Part shown: positions 47,041 through 58,130 of the stretch, in pieces
How the letters are laid out: every line of letters begins with the position of its first letter
Position numbering within the stretch: the stretch's first letter is position 1
Assembly (NCBI RefSeq): GCF_001625195.1
Contig: NC_054389.1
Span: 7,188,520 to 7,252,519, forward strand
Origin: Drechmeria coniospora
Taxonomy: Eukaryota > Ascomycota > Sordariomycetes > Hypocreales > Ophiocordycipitaceae
Direction: 5' to 3'
Length of the DNA: 64,000 nt
Program-made: the position numbers and the translations under genes
Notes under the pieces: model-generated
Told to the model about the DNA's origin: nothing
Seen by the model: only the letters and a program-made list of their open reading frames with translations
Databases searched by the model: none

Positions 47041-50000
47041 ACAGCGAAGGTGTTGGTGTGCTTAAGTACTGTAGATTAACACTTGCACGACGGCATTGTA
47101 CGATACAGGTACGAGTGGGGGGGGGAGGGGGGCGGGAGGAAGGTGGAGAGAGGGGGGTGGGTGACGAGGAGCAGGTGAGTAAAGGCTCCTTCTCGCGCCG
47201 TGAGTACGTGTATAAGTACTTGATTATACTTGCGACTACACCTACACCACGGCTCGTGGTTGTACAGGTTCGGCACCGAGTGCTTTTCGTCGACCTGCTC
47301 CGTGTGGACATGATCAGTATGTACGGGGCCAAGCAAGCGGGAGCTGCTTGAACTGATACCTGCTCGTACAGTACACCTGCTCGTACAGTACACCTGCTCG
47401 TACTGTACACCTGCTCGTGCTGTACACCTGCTTGTACACCTGCTCATACACCTGCTCGTACACCTGCTCGTACACCTTCTCGTACACCTTCTCGTACAGT
47501 ACACCTACACTACTACAAGTACAGGCAAGTCTGGATCAGCAGAACATGGACCGAGTCTAGCACTTGCCGCCGTACTCGGTGCAATCTGCCCAGTCGAATA
47601 CCAGACACCGGGATGGCACAGTGTACTTGCATGCACTGCTACTTTTCCTTTGCAGCACCCGCGGTACGTGCAAGCACAGCATCTGGATAGCACCACTACT
47701 TACGCGGCAATGCCATGCAAGTAGAGGCAAGTACATGTACGGGCACGTGTGCTCGTGCTTGTAAGTACTTACTGTAAGTATGCGTACTATAAAGTATAAG
47801 TATGCATGAGCGAGTTGCAAGTACTTGTACCTGTGCTCCGTACAACTACTTACTGTCACGAGAAGGAAGGAGGTTGCCGGGCTCCATTCTCCCGAGCTTG
47901 AGGAGTATGTACTTACTTACAAGTACTCCGTACTGAACTTGTACACCGCAGGTACAGCTGGTGGGTGTGCTCCTTGCACTTGCCGCAAGTACTTACATCG
48001 TACGGAGTACTTGCACTTACTTACTGCAAGTATACAGTATACATGCACACCTACAAGTACATGTTCAGTAGTGTAGGTACCAACGTACTTGGGTGCGCAA
48101 AACACCTCCGGCGCGCCCGCGTAGGCTCGTGGAGACTTCTTGGCTGACTGGTTTTTTCCATACCCCGAAAAAAGGTGGTACTATGGCAGCCGCCGGTTCA
48201 TGCGTCCTGACGAGCCGCGAGCACGAATGGGCTGCGTCGGAACGGCGCCGGCTGGGGCGGTGGGAGCATGAGCAAGTGCCGAGAGCAAGCCGACGGCGGC
48301 TGGCTGCGGGTCGACGGATTTATGCCCCTGATGGACGCATGTCCCGTTCTGGTATCGCGGCAGTTGCATCTTCCAGAAGGCTGGGTGGGTGGGTCGCGAA
48401 ACAGGCACGGCAGGCTCAGGCACCGGAAATACGGCAAGTATTCCCTGTTCCCAAGTGCACCTTGTTGTACGCCTACTTACTGTACAGGTGCATCTTTGCG
48501 CACATGCGGGCGTACAGGTTGGCGGTAGTACCACACTCTCAGGCACAGGCAAGTTAACGTACAGTACCTTGTCGAGCAACGTACTCGAACACCTCGGTGC
48601 ACTTGCGTATGCAGAGTGTTGTTCCTACGAGTACTTGCATGTGCAGCAATCATGCTGCATTCCGTGTCCACCGCCGCCGTCGACAGTGCCGACTGATGGC
48701 TCACCTGTTCCTGGCATGACGTTGCCGCCGTGGGTGTGCGACAAGGAGCTTTCAGGTACGCCGGGCCCTACAGTACAGTCAGTAATGCCTACCAAGCGTC
48801 AGGGATGGCGCCGCGCCTTGCGCCGGCTAGTCTCGGATGTGGATTGCCTCGACTTTTCTATCGGTACGCCCAACTGCCCGGCGGCATTGGCCAGGCGGGC
48901 CGCACGGATCAGGTCAGGACATTTGATCCACGTCAGCCGTCCGAGTCAAAGGACGCCGCCTTCCGTGAAGAGTTTTCTCGCCGTCACCGTGATGGGATTC
49001 GTGGAAGGCACCTAAGCACGGTGCACTTTCATGTACCCCTACGAGAAAGTACTGCCACCACTGTCCATGTACTCGCACCGAATATAACTATACTTACAAG
49101 TACTTCAAGTACTGCATACAGTCTTGTACTGTACAGTAGGTGTGATACAAGCAGGTGCAAATAGCTATTAGCTGTTCTAGTTGTACACAAGTACTTACTT
49201 AGGTGCTTTGCTCCATGCTACAGTACATGTGCTTGGGTCTGCAAGTTCTGCCTGTGCAAGTACTCCGTACTCTTTGGGCCATCGCCGTTGCTCGAGAATA
49301 GAGTAATTGAGTACATGTACATGCACGGATACTGCACCGCCGTAAAGTACTTACAAGTGCAATGCAGGTACTACGGAGTACGGAGTGCAGGTGCATGTGC
49401 AGTACTCCGGAGCTCTTTCCGTTGTTGTTCAAGTGCTTGTACAACTATGAATAAGTACAATGCCCGAATAGGTAATCCGTGCACCGTCGGTACCTAAGTA
49501 CACTATGAATACATGTGCTTGTACTTAAGTACAGTACTTGCAGTGTAACGGGACGGGGTACGGACGCAGCATTTCGGTCATCTTCCTCGGTTGTTCCACC
49601 TTCCAGACTACTGTACCGTACTTACTGTACGGTACAGTCCTGTACTTGTTCCTGAATAGTACTTGTACAGTGCCAGTAGTAATTACTTGTACTTGAACAT
49701 CTACTTTGTTCGGTGCTGTTTATTGGCAATCAATTGTGCACTCCAAGTACGGAGACGGAATACTGTTTTGGCCATTCTCGTATGACGGAACTGGACGCTC
49801 CTGCCGTCATCCATGGCAACTGCCGAACTGGCTTGCATACAGTACTCTGTAGGTACTTGCATGCATAAGTACATACAAGTGCCTGTACAAGTGCATGTAT
49901 GGGGGAGTACAACCAAGGACAAGTACGTACTTACAAGCCGTCTAGGCACCCATGAGCACAATCTCGAGTTCGCAGTACTTGATTGTACGTGTACAATGCT

Positions 50001-50720
50001 ACGCACTTACTTACACTAGTACGTTACGCACTTGGGTGTACGCCTGCTACGGTAGGTAGGTAGCAACAGGCACCTTCCTGCTCGTATTTGTTCCCTGCGA
50101 GTGAATGTACCTGTACATGCACTGCTGCGTGCGAACTTTGTACGGTGCATGCATGTAGCCAGTGCTCCGTACAGTACACGGAAAGTGCGTGCCAAATATT
50201 ACTAGGTACCTGGTATTACCATTAAGTACATTGTAAATACAGGTCACCTGAATGTGCTACAAGTATGAACACTTTCATGTTGTGCCGTGCTGCAAGTAGA
50301 GTAGGTCGTGCGTGAGGGGTGACTACTGAGGTGCAGGTAAGTACATGTGCCCCTGGGCCCCTGGACATCCGATCGATGCTGCCACGCTTCCAAGCAGAAA
50401 GACGAACCTCGTACTCCGTATCGGGTACAAATCAAGATCAGACACTGGGTACTTGGGTGCAAGTACAAGTACAAGCAAGTAATACAGTAAGTGTGCCGAG
50501 TACTGTACTTGAGAACAGTAATACTCCGTACGGAGTACATGCACTTGGTATTGTTATGGTAGGGCATCAGCTTCGCTCACCTACTGTACGCACACGCAAG
50601 TACGGAGTAGTACTTGCTGGTTCCGTACTTACAACCGCTTACGGAGTACCTGTGCGGCGCTTCATATCGCGGCAGGTGCACATAAGTACTTGCCTAGTGC
50701 ATGTGCTGTAGGGAAGGAGC
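47040..50720. repeat. Largest GTAC-rich intergenic tract (about 3.7 kb)
   Basis: Words such as AGTACTTACTG, ACAAGTACTCCGTAC, GTACATGTACATG and CTCCGTACGGAGTACATG recur throughout, apart from a mixed patch at about 48100-48480 and 48650-49010. Open frames crossing it (up to about 208 codons) use these words as codons and are not protein-like. Contains the tandem array at 47359-47506. Confidence 0.75.
47359..47506. repeat. Tandem array of a 12-17 bp CACCTGCTCGTA unit
   Basis: About ten units of (CAGTA)CACCTGCTCGTA repeat head to tail with small changes; the longer units carry an extra CAGTA. It begins just after 47355 and ends near 47506. Confidence 0.85.
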
Positions 50721-51081
50721 TGCGACACGAAAGGAGCAGCAAGTGGCACGCAACCAAAGTAGCATCGACTCATGCATGATACCACCTCATCATACCTACG
50801 AGCCGTGCTCGACACGCTCGAGTGTCGACTCTCGCCCTTGTCCAGCATGGGGGCGCCTCTGCAAGCAGGGTGCTGCCTCGGCCGTGGCCGTCATCATCCG
50901 CCCCGACGTCCCATGCGACTTGCCATGGCACCGACGGCTGCATCGAGGACGAGTGGGCATCGCGGGGGAGGGAGCAGGCCGACCGTGCACGACCGCCCTT
51001 CACCCATGATGCCTCCCTTCGGCCGCCGCCGAGGGCTGCCTCGTGCGTGCCCAATTCAACCCGTCACCGGAGCGTCGGTGC
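50720..51081. other. 3' flank of the REB1-like gene
   Basis: GC-rich spacer. Open frames on both strands look like codon-bias noise. Confidence 0.3.
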
Positions 51082-53898
51082 CTAGGCCGCCACGCGGGCC
51101 GGCAGATCCTCCATGTCATCCATGACGCTGTCGGAATAGGCCACCCCAGAGGGGGTGTCGCCGTGCCCCTTGGCCGCCGTCGACCTGGCCTTCCTCGGCG
51201 TCCTCTTCGCCGCACGCGCCGCCTCGTCCGCCTCGGGTCCGTCCTCCTCGCGCGGCACGGGCAACGGCCCGGGAAGCTCGCCCTCCTCGGCAGGCTCCCT
51301 CGGTCCATTCGCCGCCGCCTTCTTGCCCCGTCGTCTTGGTGCCGCCTTCTCGGCGCCGCTCTGCTCCGTCGCCTTGGGCAGCGATGGCGTGAGGGCGGGA
51401 TCGATCTGCATGCCCTCGGTGTCCTCGCCGGCCTCGCCGTCGTCGTCGTGGGCTGGGCCGTCGTCGACGTCGGAACCCTCGACAAACTCGCCGCTCCTCG
51501 CCGCGCCCTGCTTACGCGACCTCCGGCCGGCCGTCGTTCCCGACGGCACGCTCTTCACCAGGGCCATCTCCTCGCCGTCGTCGCAGCCGGCCCCGTCGAC
51601 GACGGGCAGTTCGCCCGTTTGCTTGTACTGCTCCACCAGGTGGAGGGCCGTGTCTCGCGTCGCTTGCCTCTCCCAGCCCGGCACCGTCCGCTTCAGCCGG
51701 CGCCAGAGCAGCACCTGCGTCGTCCGGTGCCACTTGTTGCGGAACGGCTTGTCGACGAGCCGGGGCCACGGAATCTTGCCGTCGCTGCCGACGGCCGAGG
51801 CCTGGATGGCGAGCACGAGGCGGAAGCGTTCCTCGTCCGGCATGGCCGACAGCTGCCGACGTGCCTTCTCGAGCCGGAAGGAAATCTGCGCGTCGGGCTC
51901 GGCCGACACGAGCTTGTCCTTGCCGTTGGTCCGGATGTTCATCGACTTCCACTTGGTGATGCACTGGAGTCGACTCCTCGACCGGCCCATCCGCTCGCTG
52001 ATGTTTTGCCAGTCGATCAGCTCCTCGTACGACCGGTCGCGCAGCTGCTCGTTGGTGCCCGCCTCGCGCAGCTCGTCGATGATCTCCATGGCTTCGATGA
52101 TGAACTGCGTCAGCCGCGCCTCCTCGTCCTCGTCCCACGCGTCCTTTCGCTGGTGGGCGCCGCAGACGAGGTAGTTTCGGTAGCGGTCGCGCAGGTCTTC
52201 GGGGTGTCGGTTGATGATGCCCGCGATCTTGGACCACCTCGGGCCGTGCACGCCGATGAGCTCGCCGAGCTCGCCGTCCTGCTCCGCCGTCCAGGTGCCG
52301 CGGGCGACGAAGTTGTGAAACTTTTTCCGGCAGATGTTGATGACCTTTTGCCGATGACGGTCCGGGCATTCGGCGAAGATGCGGACCCAGAGCTGCGCGT
52401 GGGCGTCGCCCGCCGTCGTTCCGCCGGGTGCCTGGATCATCTGCATGCGAGTCGTGAGTGGGCTGGCCATGGCGTGGTCGTGCCGAAGGACGCTTACCTC
52501 GTTGACCTGCTCCCTCGTCAAGCCGCTGTCGGTCCGGAAGGCCTCGACGGCTCTTCCGATGCGAGCGAGCTCTTCATCCGTGAACCGGCCCTGGACGTAG
52601 TCGCCGCGACGGCTCTCGCCCTGCGTCATGCCGCGTCGCTCGCCGGCCGGCGCTTGATCCTTGGACGCCGCCTTGGACGCCTTCTTGGACGCCGCCTTGG
52701 TCCGTTGGCGCCGCTTCGGCGTCGCCGCCGCCGGCGACGGCAGCGCAGCGAGCGCCGCACGGTTGGCCTCGGGCTCGTCGACGGGTGCTTGGTCGAAGTA
52801 CGTCGGCTTCGCCTTTCTTCTCGCCGAACGCGTCCTCGACGCCGATGAGGCCGTCGCTTCCTGGGCTTCCTGGGCTTCCCGCGATGGCCTCTTCGCACGA
52901 CCTTGGCTCGATCGGTGCTCCTTCCAGGCCTCCCGGGCGAGGGTCTCGACCTCGACGTCGGCTGCCGCAGGTGCTTCGCTTCGGTCGACGTCCATCCCAT
53001 CGGCAGCCGCAAGTGGAGCGCTATTCTCCCTCGAGCGAGCCTCGGCTTGGCTGCGACGCCCAAGGTGGGCGACGGTGGGCGATAGCTGTACGTCGGACTC
53101 GTCGACTCTGCCGTCCTCGTCCATCGCCTTGTCCTTCCCTTCCTCGTTCTCCTTTCGCAAGAAACCGTCGTCGTCCTCCTGCCGAGGCCGTCGTCGTTTT
53201 CTTTCTTCCTGGCTCGCTGCCGAATCGGACAGCTTGCGCTTCTTCTTCAAATGGGTAACCGCGTCGTCGCAGTCGTCGGTTACGGCACCGGCCGCCGGCA
53301 CGACCTCACCGGCTTGGGTGCCGTTTTCCATGACCGCTGGTTCGCCGTCGCCGACGTCGGCTTCCGCAGTCGACTTTCTTTTGGATTTCTTCTGCTTCCT
53401 CGAGCCGTCGTCTTCGGCAAGCGGCTGGGACGATTCGATCTGAGACGAAGCCTTTTTCTTCTCCTTCTTCCCCTTCTTCTCCTTCTTCTCCTCCTTCTCC
53501 TCCTTCTCCTCCTTCTCCTCCTTCTCCTTCCTCTCCTTCTTCCGCTTTTCCTTCTTGTCACGCCTCGACTGCTTCGACGGCTGCGAAGCCACGGTGTCTT
53601 CGGACATGACTGCGACCGGTGCATGGCCACTCGAGCTCACAGGGTTATTTGCCTGAGAGGACATGGGCGGCTGGCTGGCCAAGTTGCTGTCGAACATTTC
53701 GATGTCGCCAAAATCGGCATCGGCGGCGGTGACGGAATCGTCAATTTCGCTCGCCGAACCATCGAGTCCGTGTGGCATTGTGGCAAGTGGGATCGCCGTC
53801 GCTGCGGCCGCCTCGTTGGCTTCTGGGCTCGCTGTTCCCCGCAAAGAGGCTGCTTGGGCGCGAGAGTCGTCTTGCTCAGGCCCGGATGAGTGTGGCAT
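51082..53898 (-). CDS. REB1: REB1-like Myb/SANT DNA-binding protein
   Basis: Two exons on the minus strand, 53898-52498 and 52440-51082, with a 57-bp phase-0 intron (GTAAGC..ATGCAG); 919 residues. The intron has no stop and a length divisible by three, so retention would add 19 residues. The N-terminal half is disordered, with a Lys/Glu block (about residues 115-165) and several basic patches. The C-terminal half holds the DNA-binding region: GRFTDEELARIGRAVEAF, then HNFVARGTWTAEQDGELGELI..HGPRWSKIAGIINRHPEDLRDRYRNYLV, the hallmark of Reb1/TTF-I type Myb repeats, then a further repeat ending CITKWKSMNI. Known roles of this family are general promoter binding and termination or replication-fork arrest at rDNA. 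It is nuclear. Very long antisense frames over it are GC-bias shadows. Confidence 0.85.
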   Translation of the reverse strand: MPHSSGPEQDDSRAQAASLRGTASPEANEAAAATAIPLATMPHGLDGSASEIDDSVTAADADFGDIEMFDSNLASQPPMSSQANNPVSSSGHAPVAVMSEDTVASQPSKQSRRDKKEKRKKERKEKEEKEEKEEKEEKKEKKGKKEKKKASSQIESSQPLAEDDGSRKQKKSKRKSTAEADVGDGEPAVMENGTQAGEVVPAAGAVTDDCDDAVTHLKKKRKLSDSAASQEERKRRRPRQEDDDGFLRKENEEGKDKAMDEDGRVDESDVQLSPTVAHLGRRSQAEARSRENSAPLAAADGMDVDRSEAPAAADVEVETLAREAWKEHRSSQGRAKRPSREAQEAQEATASSASRTRSARRKAKPTYFDQAPVDEPEANRAALAALPSPAAATPKRRQRTKAASKKASKAASKDQAPAGERRGMTQGESRRGDYVQGRFTDEELARIGRAVEAFRTDSGLTREQVNEVSVLRHDHAMASPLTTRMQMIQAPGGTTAGDAHAQLWVRIFAECPDRHRQKVINICRKKFHNFVARGTWTAEQDGELGELIGVHGPRWSKIAGIINRHPEDLRDRYRNYLVCGAHQRKDAWDEDEEARLTQFIIEAMEIIDELREAGTNEQLRDRSYEELIDWQNISERMGRSRSRLQCITKWKSMNIRTNGKDKLVSAEPDAQISFRLEKARRQLSAMPDEERFRLVLAIQASAVGSDGKIPWPRLVDKPFRNKWHRTTQVLLWRRLKRTVPGWERQATRDTALHLVEQYKQTGELPVVDGAGCDDGEEMALVKSVPSGTTAGRRSRKQGAARSGEFVEGSDVDDGPAHDDDGEAGEDTEGMQIDPALTPSLPKATEQSGAEKAAPRRRGKKAAANGPREPAEEGELPGPLPVPREEDGPEADEAARAAKRTPRKARSTAAKGHGDTPSGVAYSDSVMDDMEDLPARVAA

Positions 53899-55026
53899 CG
53901 AATGTGTGGTGCTGATGGCAGGTGGATTCCGGGCGAGAATCTGAGTGATGCGAAGCGCGGCCTCGCGCCAGAGATTTGCTTGATTCGTCGAAGGCCAATC
54001 TCGGTAGATCGAACGCCGGCATCCGATTGGTGCATTTCAATGGCCGCGACTAGCACTACGTACTCTGTACTTAAATTACTGTTCTTGTACGGAGTACTCC
54101 GTACGGATTTAAGTAAGTATTAATATATTCTGAACTGTATTTATTTATACTTGTATAAGTGCTTAGTCATGACATTGATTCGATTCACTTCTCCCGAGGC
54201 ATTATTGAATCCCACGCCAGCTGAATGCTGGGCATGGTTTAAATGCTCTCATACTCGGTGCGGAACTACGGACACCACTTACCACTATCGAGCGGCATAC
54301 GACGAAAATGACGAATTAAAGGTGTAGAGAAGGGCTTGAATGTGCGTAGCAGTCTTGGCCGACTAACGTGAGGCACCTCCCAACCGCTGGTGCCTTTACG
54401 CCTGCCCGCATCCATTCAACATGCTCGTATAAGTAAATGTGCTATAATTGCATGTACGCAGAATATACTTGTAACGGAGCACGGAGTACTGCTACGCCGA
54501 TTATGCTAGTAAGCGTGCCATACTAGAACGCACATGAATGCTCGCACCGTCCTCTCCGTCAATGGGATGCGAGTTCGACCGAGGGGGGGGGGGGGGGGGG
54601 GGCGAGATCGATGGTATCCTTCCCCCGTCCCCCCCTCTCACCCGCCTAAACAGCAGCGGCATGTTGGAAACGTGAACATTCTCTTTCATGTACACCGGTG
54701 CACCTCTAGCAGACCCTCGGCTGCACGTGGACCCATCTCGGAAGCAGCGCGCTGCCCCTGGCTGTTCCGTTCGTAGAGGCCTGCGGCGACATGGCTGCTG
54801 ATGTGAGACCTGCTGCGTGTAGACGTGGAAAGGCATCACGGGAAACGAAAAGCGAGGGCATACATGTACAGTTGGTGCCATATATCCATCAGCTTCCTTG
54901 GGGCTCGCGGCGGTGGCGAGGGACCGAGATGCATCGTCCATCGGATAATGCCCGCTGCCCAGCCCCTCCCGCGACGGACGGACGGAGGCTGGTCGGCCAC
55001 ATGATCTCCACCGCCACCCGCACGCC
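53899..55026. other. Spacer with small GTAC patches and a G20 run
   Basis: GTAC words occur at 54055-54125 and 54430-54495. A run of twenty G lies at 54583-54602. The rest has no recognisable gene. Confidence 0.45.
54583..54602 (+). repeat. G20 homopolymer
   Basis: Twenty consecutive G on the plus strand, about 425 bp beyond the stop of the AAA-type ATPase gene. It could fold as a G-quadruplex and is prone to length error in sequencing. Confidence 0.9.
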
Positions 55027-56817
55027 CTACTTGCCCTCCTCCCCTTCCTCCTCCGGCTGCTTGAGCGTGAGGGTGAAGCCGGCACGGGTCTGGTGGATGT
55101 CGTATTGGCCGCCGAGGACGAGGTCCTTGGCGACGAGCTCTCGCGTGCGGCCCAAGCTCTCGATGTCGCTGATGCGCTGGATGGTGTCGTCGAGGTGCTT
55201 CCGGAAGCCGGGCTCGGCGCAGATCTCCTGGAAGGCGCGGTGCATCGGCACGCTGCTCGCCCGCACCTCAGCCCGGCTCGTGATGGTGAAGAGGTTGAGG
55301 CTGTCGAGCTCGCGGACAAAGTCGCACCTCGTCATGAGCTCCTGGGCGATGTGGAAGGGGTACGACGGCAGCATGTGGCCGACGACGGGGTCGTAGGTCC
55401 GCTCCATCTCCTGCTCCTTCTCGACGAGCGCGTGGGCGAGAACCATGGCGGCGGCGGCCCACTTCTGCTGATCCATGACGTCGTCGTCCATCTCGGAGCC
55501 GAGGATCCAGCACTGATTGAGGAACCACTTCTTCTCGACCTCCTTGATGTGGTTGCACGTCTTGGCCATGTCGTCGCTCTTGGCCACGCGGTTGAGGAAG
55601 CTCAGCCGACCGCCGACGTGGTCGTAGACGTCCTCGAGCCTGTCGGCGTCGAGGTGCTCGCCAAAGTAGCGCAGCCGGTAGTTGCGCAGGGCCGTGATGG
55701 CCTGCTGCTTCGGCAGGTCGGTGACGGGCAGCACCTCCATGCGGGTGGCGAGCAGCTTGAGCCGCTCGTAGACCCAGTAGTCGTCCGAGTTGAAGACCAT
55801 GGTGACGAGGTTGGACGCCGCCCACTGCTCGGCCCGCTGCTGGAGCAGCTCGATGAGGTGGCGGCCGTCGTCGTCGTTGCGGAGGAGGTGCATCTGGTTG
55901 ACGACGACGACGAGCGGCTTGCCGCGGAGGGGCAGCATCTTGAGCGCCACCTTCTCGAGCTTGTTGAGGGCGCGCTCGATGTCGAGGAGGGCCGTCGTCT
56001 CGCGCGGCCCCCGCTCGCTGAAGTAGCCGCCGATGTAGTCCTCGTGGTACTCGTAGTCGAGCGCCTTGCCGAGGCGGATGCGGAAGATCTCGGGGTCCGA
56101 GTGGGCCTCGAACATGGCGACGCCGTCGCCGTCGACCTTGCGCATGGCGTCGATGATCATGCTGCTCTTTCCCGTGCCCTTTTCGCCCATGAGGAGGTAG
56201 TAGTGGCCCCTCTCGCGGCCGCCGATGATTTCGTCGACCCGGCTCTGCTCCGGCCGGACGACCCAGTGCTCCTCCTCGTCGGGCTTCGCGTGCGAGTGCG
56301 AGGGCGCGTCCTTGCCCATGGCCGCGAGGTCGAGCACGGGGTCGCCCGGCTCGAAGGCGTGCGTCATCTTGGAGAGGACGAGCCGCTTGTAGCTCTTGTG
56401 GTAGAGGTAGCCGGCGGCGGCGAAGCCGATGCCGAGCACGAAGATGGAGGCGAACGTCGTCGCCGCCGACTCGCCCATCTTGGCGAGCAGCGACGGCTCC
56501 TCGCCGCGGCCCGCCGCATGGGCGCGCCCCGCGCTCGGGCTCGGATTGGGGTTCGGATCGGGCGACGCGCCATCTGGTCGCACCGAACGTGTCAGCGGGC
56601 GTTTGCACTTCCGTCCCCGCCGTCGCCGGGGCCGCGACGAGGAGGCACGGGCGGGCGCACGAAGGGGAAGCGTCGGGGCAGGTAGACGGCCACCGACGCC
56701 TCCATCCGTCAACCCTCCACGGCATCTCGATCGAGGGACGCACCATATCTTTTGGCCTGCTGTGTCGAGAAGCAGCCTTGGGCCGCCGCTCGTCGTTGGC
56801 GGTGCCAGCCAGCCCAT
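55027..56817 (-). CDS. Membrane-anchored AAA-type P-loop ATPase (probably mitochondrial)
   Basis: The minus-strand frame runs from an ATG at 56817 to 55027 (596 residues). The N-terminus is uncertain: it is Arg/Ser/Pro-rich, could be a mitochondrial presequence, and a CTGAC..CGACCAG sequence near 56580 hints at an unrecognised intron. An internal ATG at 56478 (residue 114) starts MGESAATTFASIFVLGIG, directly before the one transmembrane helix (about 123-139). Walker A is GEKGTGKS (211-218). The Walker B strand is KPLVVVVNQMH (about 300-310), lacking the usual D-E pair. Later segments (VYDHVGGRLSFLNRVAKSDDM) resemble the lid of AAA+ proteins of the Orc/Cdc6-like ATPase class. The C-terminus is acidic. 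I know of similar unnamed fungal proteins, but not their function. Confidence 0.7.
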   Translation of the reverse strand: MGWLAPPTTSGGPRLLLDTAGQKIWCVPRSRCRGGLTDGGVGGRLPAPTLPLRAPARASSSRPRRRRGRKCKRPLTRSVRPDGASPDPNPNPSPSAGRAHAAGRGEEPSLLAKMGESAATTFASIFVLGIGFAAAGYLYHKSYKRLVLSKMTHAFEPGDPVLDLAAMGKDAPSHSHAKPDEEEHWVVRPEQSRVDEIIGGRERGHYYLLMGEKGTGKSSMIIDAMRKVDGDGVAMFEAHSDPEIFRIRLGKALDYEYHEDYIGGYFSERGPRETTALLDIERALNKLEKVALKMLPLRGKPLVVVVNQMHLLRNDDDGRHLIELLQQRAEQWAASNLVTMVFNSDDYWVYERLKLLATRMEVLPVTDLPKQQAITALRNYRLRYFGEHLDADRLEDVYDHVGGRLSFLNRVAKSDDMAKTCNHIKEVEKKWFLNQCWILGSEMDDDVMDQQKWAAAAMVLAHALVEKEQEMERTYDPVVGHMLPSYPFHIAQELMTRCDFVRELDSLNLFTITSRAEVRASSVPMHRAFQEICAEPGFRKHLDDTIQRISDIESLGRTRELVAKDLVLGGQYDIHQTRAGFTLTLKQPEEEGEEGK

Positions 56818-58130
56818 GGTCTCGGCGACGCGGCCGTGCGAGTGACGCGTAACGTCTGTCGCAAGGGAAGCATCGTCGTCTATAACCTCATAATAGCAGT
56901 GACATACCAAAGACCCGAGAAAGGGAGCGAAAGTGAAGCAAGCGAAGGGCGGGTCGACCAAGCCGAGTTGCGTTGAAGTGTCGTGTCGGTGCATGTAAGT
57001 ACATGTACGGAGTACCAGTACATGTACTTGCTGCACATGCAAGCACGTGGTATTTCCACGGACAGTCCAAGTGCGTATTAGTGTGCGCTGAAATTACAGC
57101 ACTGTTCGGAGAATTGCACGGAGTGTTGCTTGTACAGGTAGATGTTTTCGCCTCCAGAAGTCCGCATGTAAGTACATGCTCGTACTGCACAACGGAGCTA
57201 TTCCTTCAAGTCTACGGAGTACACGTAGTCTTGACGGAAACGATGCTCTTGTTGTAGTTGGATGGGACACATATCCGTCCTGTCGTTCGCTTTAGGTTTG
57301 GCGCTTGCGACAAAGAGGTAATACTAGTGCTCTGTACTCCGTACGGAGTACGGAGTACTTGTATGGAGTACTTGTATGGAGTAAGTACTTGTATGGAGTA
57401 CTTGTACGGATACTGTACTTACTCGTGGAGAGCATATCCTCCACCACATGCAGTTGTAGGACCCAAGCTCATGTATGGATACATGCATGACTCCGCCAGT
57501 GGTATACTAGGTATGTAAGTAAGCATCAGCACCTGCATACTTGCATGTGTATAAGAAAAATCAAGCAGCTATTAAGTACACTTACGATAGATCCAATACA
57601 AGCTTGTACAACTACTCCGTACAGTACGTATAAGTTGCCATTGCCCGCCCATGTGCCTATCATTACAAGTATATGTACGGAGTACAACCCCCATCCTCCT
57701 ACGCCAGCAAAGAGCCAACAATCAATGCTTATAGCGGGACGAACCGCGGTCACCTCAAGTCTCCGTACTTATGTAAGTCACATTGTACAAGTACTGTAAG
57801 TAAGGACGGCAGCACAGCGAGGCATCCTCAAGCACGTATTACTATTAGTTACTCGTACAAGTATTGGGTAAATGTACGGAGTACATGATAAACCGAAAAG
57901 TGAAAATGACTCGCTTCTCGTGCAGCTCGAGAACGAGACTGGACAGTTCCCCGCGCCATAGGAAGCCCTCTACGCCCAGATCAAATCACGAGTTGGCCCA
58001 TCCGCTTCTCTCGGAACCGTCCAGATGGATGGCGACGACGAATGTATTGTATAGTTCCGTGTGTCAATGTTCGAACAAGTACAAGTATATGAAGCATGGA
58101 GAAAAGATAATGAAGATGCTCGTCCGTTCG
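56818..58130. repeat. GTAC tract between AAA-type ATPase and CFT2
   Basis: 56990-57890 is GTAC-word sequence. 57350-57415 contains tandem copies of a GTATGGAGTACTT-type 15-bp word. The 3' end of CFT2 follows at 58131. No gene seen. Confidence 0.65.

Noticed and set aside
48389..49015. 208-codon plus-strand frame within the largest GTAC tract
   Set aside because: Begins at a non-ATG codon, uses GTAC words as codons, and has no domain or signal peptide.
51043..52848. 601-codon plus-strand frame opposite the REB1-like gene
   Set aside because: Antisense shadow rich in Arg/Leu/Val; the minus strand has conserved Myb repeats.
55093..56685. 530-codon plus-strand frame opposite the AAA-type ATPase
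   Set aside because: Same codon-bias effect; no conserved motif.
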